64,000 nucleotides of DNA, taken from assembly GCF_003254395.2 (NCBI RefSeq), contig NC_037639.1:13869037-13933036 (forward strand), in the 5' to 3' direction. Below the pieces are notes generated by a model. That model was not told the origin of the DNA. It was given only the letters and a program-made list of their open reading frames with translations, and did no database searches. Positions 22,586-32,800 of this stretch are shown here, one piece after another; the first letter of the stretch is position 1, and every line of letters starts with the position of its first letter. The position numbers and the translations under genes are program-made. Source of the stretch: Apis mellifera (Eukaryota > Arthropoda > Insecta > Hymenoptera > Apidae).

Positions 22586-25500
22586 ATGTTGCTCCTGACC
22601 GTGACAGCGTGTCTGGTGATCACGGTGCAGGCCGGATGCCCTATGAGACCGACCGCGGAACAAACTTCCGCATCGAGGACCACGGGTGACGGTGGTTACA
22701 GGATACTCGTTAGCGGGAAGGCTGACAAATATATTCCCAACGCTGTTTACACGATCAGTTTGCAAGGTAACGTAACGATTTTCCCTCCCCTCCCCCTAAA
22801 AAGATATCTGCAACCGTGTAATACAACCCTTTCGCTATCACGTACCGTAATGAACCGACACTGGTTGATTTCCAGTGATTGGACGTACAAATTGCGTTTT
22901 ACAAATTTCTTTGAACGAAACGAAACAAATGTCTCGTTCGTTTTTTTTTATTATAGACGAATGAAATTGTTCATTGGATTAAAAAAATTGGAACGAATAT
23001 AATGATGATGGATAGCGAAAGGAGGGAAGAACGATCCTTCGTTCATCTTACAAAATTCGATTTCAGGCTCGCAAACGCACGAGAGATTGCAACAGTTCAC
23101 GCACTTCACCCTCTCCGTGAATTCGCAACACGCGCCGAGTAATCCCACGGCTCGGGTGGGATACTTCCAACTGTTCCCCGATGGTTTGACCACGTTCAAC
23201 GAAGATTGCGTCAATACCATATCCGAAGCGTCAGATTATCCGAAGAACGAGGTGAATTGCTCCTTATAGAATCTTTTTCTTCTTCTTTCTTTCTTTTTTT
23301 TCTATTAAAAAGATTCGGTTTACGAGGTTGGGTGGATAACGGGCGAGAACGCGCAGATAACGGATAAATTTCTGACGGTTGGCCACCGGCCAACCGTCAG
23401 ATACGTTTGATCCCACCGCGTTATCGTTATTCGGGCAGAGAATTTCCCCGCAACTGGAGCCGCGTGTATAAACCCGTCTTCTTACCTTGGCCAAGGTCCA
23501 AGTGATGTGGAGGGCACCGCCGTCAGGATCAGGATGCGTTATATTCACAGCCATGGTCTTGGAGAATAACGTGCGCTGGTACGCCGAGGATGGAGCTTTG
23601 ACCAAGACCTTCTGCGAGATGGACTCCAGCGAGGTCGAGGCCTTGGACGGGGAGAAGTGTTGCGCCTGCGACGAGGCCAAGTACTCGGTTAGTAATGTAG
23701 TAATCAAATTAATTTTATTCATCTCGATCGACTCGTTTCTCGAATCGTCGAATTGTATTTGTCGATCTATTGGATTTTATTGGAAAGAAACGCTGTCGTA
23801 GAGATGCAAATAAATATTTCATTTCGCGCAAGGCTATAGATGGATCTCTTTGTGCGTTTGGAAAAGAGGAATTCAACGATATACGTGTTTTTCGAGTCAG
23901 ACGAATGATAAGTCGAGGATTAGAGAACCTCGAAACTAACTCTTGAATGATTGAGATTTGCCTGAGAGATTTTCGTTAAACATCAAGTTTAGAAAAATTA
24001 TATCCGATTATTATTAGATATCGAAGAATATCGTGTATGAATCTAGAAACTTAAGTGAAATATAATATGGAACGAGTATGAAATATGTACGAACAAAACT
24101 GTTACTTTTCGCGGTGAAACGAAAGTAAGCAGAGTAAAGAAACGATAAAGTAAAAGAACGTAACAAGCTCCGTGACAGTTGCGCAACAATTGATACCAGA
24201 GTCGTGGAACCACGATCTGTCATTCTGAAAGCCAGAATATCGGAATATCGGCGACTTCTCACAGATTCCTCTCCCTCGTTTCCAGTTGATAATGGAGGGA
24301 ATCTGGTCGAACGTGACCCATCCAAAGGACTTCCCGTTCTCCGTTTGGCTGACCCACTTCAGCGACTTGATCGGCGCCTCGCATGTGCCGAGCTTCTCCT
24401 TCTGGGGCAAGGACCACGTAGCCACGGACGGCTTCCGCCAGTTGGCCGAGTGGGGATCCGCGTCCGGCGTGGAGACCGAGCTCAGAGCTAATTCCAACAA
24501 ATTAAGAACCCTCATCAAAGCCGCTGGACTGTGGTACCCTAATGTAAACAGCAATACGACCACTAACTTCAGGCAAGATATCCTTTGCTCCCACGAACCG
24601 AGAAGATCCCTCGTTGAATTTTTTCTGCAAAAAAAGGAATGGCAGTTTTAAAAATACAATTTTACTCTCTCTCTCTGTTTTTACTCTCCAGAGTGGACAG
24701 GAAACGTCCTATGATCTCCGTGGCTTCCATGTTCGGACCGTCCCCGGACTGGGTGGTCGGCGTCAGCAAACTGAATCTATGCAGGAAAGATTGCAGCTGG
24801 ACGAAAAGCGAGATAATCGACCTGTACCCCTGGGACGCTGGCACCGACAATGGAATCTCCTACATGTCGCCGAACTCCGAGACGACGCCGCGCGAGAAGA
24901 TGAAACCGATCACCACGTTGTACCCCGAGGATCCTAGGTCCCCTTTCTACGACCCCAGCGGAAGACCGATGCTGCCACTTGCCAGGTTGTACTTGACCAG
25001 GGAGAAGATCATTCCGCGGGGTTGCGACGAGGAGGTTCTTCAGCAGCAGGTCGCTCAGCTCGAGGTCGCGGAGAACACCGAGGACACTGTCAGGCGTACC
25101 GTACAATCCAAATTTCGTCCAATCCAAGTTTCCTCGCCGCCGTTTCTTCTTTCTAACCAGACACGCGGTCTCAATTCCGAATTTGTTGTTTGCTCACAGC
25201 CGAGTGTCAGACCACGGAGTACACGGGATGGTCGAGCTGCTCGGTCAGCTGCGGCAAAGGATTGAGAATGCGTACCAGGTCGTATTTGATGCCCGAGAAG
25301 GCAGCCATGTTCAAGTGTAACAGACAATTGGTCTCCAAGGAGATGTGCGTCTCCTCGATCCCCGAATGCTCGTAAGCTCGTCGTCTTGACAATTCTCTAC
25401 ACGTAATTTTGCGAGAGAGATGGAATATCAGAGAAGTCGATTTCAGAGGCGAGGAGGACACGGACGATGGCGTTGGCTCGTTGGCAGGTGGTAACAACGA

Positions 25501-26635
25501 TGCTTTCTGCGAAACGACCGATTGGGGCCACTGGTCGGAGTGCTCCTCCTCGTGCGGGGTGGGGATAAAGATGAGGACGAGGAGGTTCAAGGATCGGATG
25601 GGCCGTAAACGGTGTCCTCACGTGTACCTCGTGGAGAAAGTGAAATGCATGGAGCCGGCTTGCTCGCCCGGTTTGGAGGAACAGATCGATCCCGCTTGCA
25701 AGGTATTTCTCACCCACGCGTTTCATTCGTATTCGCCCTTTTTAAAAATTTCTCGATACTTTGCCCGGGAAATGGTGGAAACTCGTTTCACAGGTGACCG
25801 ATTGGTCGGATTGGTCCCCGTGCAGCGCCTCGTGCGGGAAAGGCGTGAAATTAAGAACCCGATTGTTGATGGTCGACCCGTCCAAACAGCAAGAATGCTC
25901 CTCGAGAATGGAACTGGTCCAGCAACGGCCCTGTTTGGACCAGGCTGACTGCACCTTCGACATGGCGACTGCCAAAGGTTTGCAACGACGAATTTTAAAG
26001 AGGAAAAAAAAAAAAACGAGAGAACAAGTAATTTAGATTTATCACTGTTCGTAGTGGTTTGCATGGAGGAACCGAACGCTGGACCCTGCAGGGGATATTT
26101 CCAGAGATGGGCGTTCGTTCCTCAAAAGTTGATGTGCGTGCCGTTCGTGTACGGCGGTTGCCGCGGCAACAGGAACAACTTCTTGACGGCCGAGGAGTGC
26201 AACAATACTTGTGGCATCGTGAGTGAACTCGCTCCGCTCGTTAAAGAGCAAGATCGTCAACGGGGTGAGGGGAAAGGAAAGTGTTCGTTTACTTTATTTT
26301 CAGGTGCGAGCGATTCTCAGCGGACAGCCGTTGAACACAACCGACGTTCAAGTCGCCCCGATATCGCCGGCTCTGCCACCTGTCCACTGCGTCGTGAGTG
26401 GCTGGTCACCTTGGACACCTTGCAGCGTTTCTTGCGGGACAGGGCGCGTGACCAGTTTCCGCACGATTCAGGTGAGCGGAATAAGTTTGGAAATCGATTC
26501 GATATTTCGACGAGATTAGTTTAACGAAAGTTAAATTTGATTTGAAATGTTCAGCAAGAGGCACGAAACGGAGGGAATCCTTGTCCCAAGAAACTTCAGC
26601 GTCGATCCAGGTGTCAGCTGGCGCCATGCGAATAA
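22586..26635 (+). CDS. Spondin (F-spondin family) with Kunitz domain, 11 exons
   Basis: Exons: 22586-22766, 23067-23251, 23496-23687, 24286-24572, 24692-25095, 25200-25371, 25447-25702, 25794-25977, 26055-26218, 26304-26471 and 26555-26635; 757 aa, all phases consistent. The product is a secreted extracellular-matrix protein; family members guide axons and modify cell-matrix adhesion. The signal peptide is about 1-16. A reeler domain covers about 17-180, and the spondin N domain about 185-395 (MEGIWSNVTHPKDFP, HVPSFSFWGKDHVATDGFRQLAEWG, SPDWVVGVSKLNLC). TSP1 repeats follow: 417-472 (GWSSCSVSCGKG), near 495-545 (WGHWSECSSSCG), and 560-615 (WSDWSPCSASCG). A Kunitz domain covers 622-674 (GPCRGYFQRW, FVYGGCRGNRNNF), and a last TSP1 repeat about 700-757 (WSPWTPCSVSCG). 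WxxW and CSxSCG motifs would be C-mannosylation and O-fucosylation sites by family knowledge. Intron 4 has a GC donor. Two AATAAA signals follow about 240-260 nt after the stop. Confidence 0.93.
23371..23401. repeat. Perfect short palindrome in spondin intron 2
   Basis: TCTGACGGTTGGCC (23371-23384) and its exact reverse complement GGCCAACCGTCAGA (23388-23401) are separated by only ACC. It would fold into a perfect 14-bp GC-rich stem in DNA or RNA. It lies about 95 bp upstream of the exon 3 acceptor. Confidence 0.95.
24573..24691 (+). other. GC-AG intron in spondin
   Basis: Exon 4 ends TTCAG and the intron begins GCAAGA; the intron ends CTCTCCAG before AGTGGACAGG. Joining at these points gives NFRVDRKRPM, which fits the spondin family, with phase kept (2 then 1). 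No GT donor nearby gives an acceptable reading. The AG|GCAAG context is the usual one for the minor GC-AG class. Confidence 0.85.
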
Positions 26636-26876
26636 TAATTTCGAAAGAAAAGGATAATTTCCCTTTTTTTTTTTTTTTTTTTTTTTAACACGTCTGAAAC
26701 GACGAACGAAATAAGACGAAGGACCGAGATTAAGGAATTGGAAGAAGCAGCAGGATCGATATGTTTTTATTTTTTTTCTTCTTCTTCTTTTTGAACACGG
26801 AAAATTTCGAAGGGAAGAACGGAGTTTGTTAGTTTGTAGTCTTCTTTTTTTTTTACACACGACATGATGGGTATGA

Positions 26877-26900
26877 AATAAACCGATGTATCAGAATAAA
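26877..26900 (+). terminator. Spondin poly(A) signals
   Basis: Two AATAAA hexamers (26877-26882 and 26895-26900) follow the spondin stop codon by about 240 and 260 nt. A TTTATT at 26907-26912, which reads AATAAA on the minus strand, lies directly beyond and could serve the convergent TRPgamma transcript. Confidence 0.6.
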
Positions 26901-26912
26901 TGGTATTTTATT

Positions 26913-27906
26913 AATGGTCATTCGTGATCTTTCTACTCTCAATCGAGTTACTCGAATAATACGCTGGGCTACGATACGCAAAACCGAAATGGAAAAATCG
27001 AAAAAAAATTGGAAATCGATCGCCCCGATCGCCGCCGTTCAAATATTTCCTTTCCTTTTTCTTCTTTTTCCTTTGTCCAAACAAACTGCGCCAAACGAAA
27101 CTTTCACGAGACCGAAGTAGCTTTCGAAACGTTCGATGGCCACGGGGCGATTGAAGTTTGCGAAAAACAAACGGCGGGGGAGGGCGGGGGGGGAAGCTCT
27201 CTTTTCAATTATTAATTTTTCTCCAGCGTATTACTTAGCTTCTTTGTTACGTGTATTCTTTTTTTTTTTTTTTTTCTCGTTTGTTTCTCTTTAATATTCC
27301 TCTCGCTAATATTCGAATCGATATCGATAATTATAATTTACTCGTAATATCGAGTTATATCCTCGAGTTTTCTTTCTTTCCTTCTTTCTTTCTTTCTCTT
27401 TTCTTCTTCTTTTTTCTTTTAAGAAATTAAGAAATACGAAACCAATTAAAAAATGCGTTCGTAATTTCTATACTTTCTTCCCTCGATATATATATATATA
27501 TATATCGGCGTGTCCCCTATAAAAAGATATTCCTCGAGATCCTCTCTCGTGATGGATGCTGCGCTGTTATCGGAAACGATATTTAATTTCGATCGTTAAA
27601 AAATTCCGCTAGATTCTATGATTCGTCCTCAACTTTTATATTCCAAGTTGTGTTACGATCTATTGTGTATCGGCTTAACTCGTTAATAAAACTTGGTTTT
27701 GGTTCCGTTTCGCGTGTACCCTCGTTTCGCAATGTATAGTACAAGTATCTCCCTCTCTCTCCTTTCTCTCGTCCTTCCTCTTACTCTCCCTTCTTTCACT
27801 TTTCTTTCTTCTTCCTTGCCCCTTTACAATAATATAACCGTTCGCAAGATAACACGCACTGTTTACCAAATACTAATCTAACTTTACGTTTACAATAGTA
27901 ATAGTA

Positions 27907-27958
<52 letters not shown>

Positions 27959-28035
27959 CAATGACAATAATAATAATAATAGTAACAGTAATAATAATAA
28001 TAATAACAGTAATAATAGTAATAATAATAGTAGTA

Positions 28036-28067
<32 letters not shown>

Positions 28068-29593
28068 CTCATAAATAATACACGTAGGCGGTATAGTATG
28101 TTGTTACGCACGGTGTTGTCAGGTCCGCGAACTCGAATAGGACAGAAAATAGGATGAAATTCGAGTGGATCCTTGAAACGTGCGTGGATCCTTCGTTCCG
28201 CGCCCCTGACACCGAGTTCACATTAATTATATTACGTTATCATCATACGTAAGTACACGTAATATCTAGGAAATAGTACGGATCTTAATCTGTTTTAGGC
28301 CTCTACTCGACTACTCTACACTCCTCGTTCCTCGTATTTTTTTTCTTTTTTTTTTTTTCTTTTCTTTTCTTTGGTCGTGTCACATCTCTTATCTCCTCCT
28401 CCTCCTTCTCCTACCTTCTCGCGCTTTTATGCTCGTGTTAACAAAAGGGGAAAGGGATGAACGCGAGAAACTGACTCTGTTTAGAAACGGGTGTTTCGTC
28501 ACGGAGGAAATTGGACGAGATCGTTCCAATCTTCCTCGGTTTTCTCGGCTATATATATATATATATATTTCGATCGCTTGGGTAAATACTAAGGTTTCTT
28601 AATCGGTTTGGCAATTGTTCCCCAAGAAACAACAATTTATCATAACTTTAATTAATTCGAGCCGAGACCGTTCCTTTCCTTCCGTGGCGCTTTTAACTTA
28701 GGAAAGGAGAGAGAAAAAAAGGAGAAAGGAAGGAAAGATAATACGTAACGATTGGATCGTTGACTAGAGTTTGGTTGAAGGAAAAGAGGAAAAAAGGAAA
28801 AATTGTTACGAAGAGGATCGAAAAAAAAAAGATAAATTCCCTATCTTCAGTAGACCAGCTTCCTGAAGCAACAACGCGATTATAAATTCGTCGCAATGGG
28901 TCCAGAATTTCCAGAATTTCCATCGTTAATCCAAAATCGTTAATCTAATAAATTGTCCTTTGAAAGGTAAACGCCAACAACGCGACCGATCGTCGTGATC
29001 CTCTTCTTTTCGACTAGACCGGTGACTAGATTAAATTCCTCCTCGCCGACCCAATTTGCCCTTTCCCGTTCTGGCAGTAGTAGCAGTTAGTTAGTATAGT
29101 AATAGTATAGTAATAGTATGCGATAAGACGTGGTACAAAATCATCGGTGGCGACACTCGACGGACGAGATTAACTCTTGGTTGGCGCGATCGCTGGAAAC
29201 TTTCCTACGTTTTCGCCGTCAGAAAGGTGCGATAAATCGGGAGATCGCCGAGAAGAAAGTTTTCAGCGACGGGGGGAGGAACGTCTTAACGACGATCTTT
29301 CTCCCTTCTCCGTCCCCTCATAAATACGCGTATTCCCCGAAAAAAAAGTTCGGGGACGGTTTTCATATGGTTTTCGTTTTGGATGACATGACTGAAGCGC
29401 CGCGAAAGTTAATCTCTCCTGTTCCCGAGAAGGAAAAAAATCGAGAAAGTTGGCGCGTATCAAAGTTGAACTTCTCCTCCTCGCGTTACGTCCTCGAAAC
29501 GTTGAAGGGAATAGAGTCTTCGATGGGTCGACGATGTTTAGCTCGAGATTTCACGGCCGACGTCGCTTATTAATAATTAATATACATTTACAT

Positions 29594-29625
<32 letters not shown>

Positions 29626-29824
29626 CTATAGTGTTTGTTTGTCACGGCGAAATCGGTTTGCCGGCGAAAGGCATCATTGTGCGTGTGCCACGACGACCAC
29701 GATGCCTCGATCGATGTCGTCGTCGTCGTCGTTCCAGCTTTCGTTGATTTTCGCAACTCGGTTCACGCGCGAGTCACGTCCCACGATGGTTGATACGTCG
29801 CCCGGGGGCGACGCTCGGATCCTC
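26913..29824 (-). other. Candidate TRPgamma 3' UTR / intergenic region
   Basis: 2.9 kb between the spondin poly(A) signals and the TRPgamma stop codon. It is AT-rich with homopolymers, a G-rich tract near 27173-27194, and a long trinucleotide array at 27895-28069. No coding exon was recognised on either strand. It may be a long 3' UTR of TRPgamma, as nervous-system genes often have, but the poly(A) site cannot be fixed. Confidence 0.45.
27895..28069. repeat. (TAA/TAG)n trinucleotide microsatellite
   Basis: About 175 bp of AAT/TAG/GAC-type trinucleotides, mostly TAA with TAG, TGA and CAG interruptions. The minus strand reads as a run of Leu/Ser codons, which is an artefact of the repeat. It lies in the presumed 3' UTR or flank of TRPgamma. 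Confidence 0.92.
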
Positions 29825-32800
29825 TCAGAGCCATCCCCCGGACACGTCGTGGCCGGATATCGGCTCGATGCCCGGAAGCCGTTGCAGCTGAGTCGCGGAC
29901 CCGTTCCTCTTCATGGTCGCAGGGAGGGAGGTGCTCGCGGCCACGCTCTCCTCGGTGGTCGATGGTGTCAGCGGTGCCGCCGGAACTACTTCGCAAACAA
30001 CACAAACAAACCTGTCTACGGGACGGACTCTTGCTATAAACTCGCGCAAGTAAATATTGAGTTGGCAACTAAGTAATTGCGGATTTTTTTTTGGAAAATC
30101 AAAGACAATTTTTTCATGGAACTAAATAACTTTATTCTGTAATGTGTTGCCCATTTTGATCAATGACCTTTTGCCATCTTTCAGGCAGCATCATAATCCC
30201 ACGTTCATAAAACTTCTGGTTTTTATTAGCAAAAAACTGAATCAGGTACGATTTGATATCATCATCGTTATTGAAATTTTTACTATTCGAGGAGTTTTGT
30301 AAAGATCGAAACAAAAAGTAATCGGATGGTGCAAGGTCAGGACTATATGGTGGATGTGGCAAAACTCCCAAGCTCCAATAATTTTTGCCGAGTGACCAAA
30401 GATGTGTATGGCCTTGCATTGTCATAATGGAATACAACACCTTTTCGATTTGTCAATTCGGGCCGCTTTTCTTCAACTGCATTGTTTAATTTCGTTAGTT
30501 GTTCAATGTAGACAACAGAATTGATCGTTCGGTTAGGTGGTAAAAGTTCAAAATAGACAATTCCTTTGTAATCCCACCAAACTGATAACAAAACCTTCTT
30601 TCGACGAATACCAGCTTTTGATGTTGTTCGAGCTGGTTCACGTGGCCTGCTCCACGATCTTTTTCGCTTGATATTGTTGTAAACAACCCATTTTTCATCG
30701 CCAGTTATCAGTCGTTTTAAAAATGGATCATTTTCATTACGTTTCTTTAGCAAATCGCAGCTGTTAACGCGTTGCGTTAAATGCTTTTCTTTCAGTTCGT
30801 GAGGAACCCATGTATCGAGTTTTTGATCATAGCCAAGTTTTAAGTGGTTTTCAATGCATGTATGCGATACATGAAGCTTCTCTGCAATCTCACGAGTTGT
30901 ACTGTGACGATCCGAATCGATTATTGCTTTGATTAGGTCGTCATCAACTTCAACTGAAATCCGCAATTACTTAGTTGCCAACCCAATAAACAAACGTCGT
31001 CCTCGTTCGATTTGTCGTTGGAAAGTGGCGAAAGGCGTTCTATCCAAGCTCGTTCGTTTGTTACGAGTTATTATTTATTAGAGAGAAACGATCGTCGACC
31101 GACTTACCGGGTTGCTCGTTAGCGCTCGCTCCCTCGGGAGTGTCGATGCTCGGCTGCTGGCTCTGCGTGCCCTCGTGTCGCCTCGGCGGGATCGGCTGCT
31201 GGCCCAGTTCCGGCCCCCTGGTCGGCACGCTGCTCGCCCTCTGCAGTTGCTGCTTCCTCGACACCTTGGAGACGAGGGCAGTGGCCAACGGGTATATGGG
31301 ATTGGTGCCGCTTCCGCTCCTCATGCCCGAGGTCGAGGACCTCGAATCCGAGAACGTCTTCCGCTTCTTTCGAAGCGCCACCAACGCGCCTAGGCCGTGA
31401 GGGAACACGTGATGCCCCCCCTCGTGGTGATGCGAGTGGTGTGCGTGATGGGGATGGTGCGTCGGTTGGCCGTCGTTCGCGCCTTGCTCCAGCGACGACT
31501 TCGAGTCGGTCGATCCCTCGGATCTGGAACCCCCGTCCTCGGACGCGGGCGAGTACACGGAATCCTCGGAACGAGATCTGCCTGAAAAAGGCGGGAGGAA
31601 GGGAGGAGGGAGGCCCGTTAGTATTCGAAGCAAACTCGAAGCGAAGGGGGAGGATCGATTCGAGGATCCTCGATGAGAGGACTTACCGATCAGCCTGGAA
31701 ACCTTGCCGCGAACCTTGGCCGCCTCGATCAGATTCTCCCATCTCTTCTTCTTCGAGCTCCCTCTTATCCTACGGCTCTGCCTGCTGGTACCGAGGCCTG
31801 GCACGCTGTTCGTGCTCGTGTGGTGAGGGCTCTTCTTGGGCGTCGTGCCCGGACCGAATATACCGCTCAACGTCGAGCCGAACAGCTCGTGCGAGTTCTC
31901 CTGTTGCGCCTGTTGCAACGAAGCCGCGAACTCGTCTACGGGGGGAAGGGAGCCGCTCCCGCTCGGTTGAGGGGCGATGTTGAAACCTTTCATCAGCCGC
32001 CGCTCCTTCTGACGATTCTTCTTACCCCCCGCACCTATGGACAGCTCTTTAAGGCTACCGTCTATGGGGCAGAGAGAAAAACCAAGGAGCTACTCTAAGA
32101 CTACTACTATTGAAAAAAAAAACAAAAAGAAAAAAAGGAAACTTAAACGAATATAAATGTGAATCGAAGCGAAATCGAAAACGAACGATTCGACGCATTC
32201 GGCTGCCCGAACGAGTTCGTTCCCTCGTTCGTTAGTAGCGTGGAGTAACGAGGCAGGGTAACCAACTGCGAAACAATATTCGCGCTAGACGATCCTTGAT
32301 CGCATTAATTATTCCACCGGAGTTGGTCGAATGATTAATAGCGTTCCGTCGTGGTAACGAACTTGCGAACTTTCATTTGCGGGGGATGAAGCTCGCGACC
32401 CTCCCCTCCCTTAACCTCGTAGTCGTGTCACGACGCGAGGATTTCGCCTTATAAAATTCGCTTTATGCATTTACGAACGAGAGCAAGTAAAAAGATTGCG
32501 ATGGGCGAGTAAGGGAAGAAGGGAAGGGGAGAGACGAATTTATCGAATTTATTCGGTTTTCGTCGAGTTGCTCACCGGTTCCGGTACCGCTTGCCGTCGA
32601 GGTGTTCATCCCGGAATTCTTCAGGATCTCGATCAATTCGCAACGAAGGGCGCTGATGTCCTGCTTGATCTCGTTCACGTCGTCCTCGGTCACCCCCTCG
32701 CTCTCCGCCTTCCTCTGCTCAACCGTCACGTACCTCCTCACCAAATTTCTCATGATGCTTTGATATCTGAAGTCCCTCTCGGACGCCTGCTTAACCTTCC

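Noticed and set aside
22574..22765. Minus-strand open frame opposite spondin exon 1
   Set aside because: Antisense shadow of a clear signal-peptide exon.
27890..28111. Poly-leucine open frame on the minus strand
   Set aside because: Direct translation of the TAA trinucleotide microsatellite.
31441..31983. 180-codon open frame opposite TRPgamma exons 15-16
   Set aside because: Antisense shadow of GC-rich coding exons; it runs through the intron between them.
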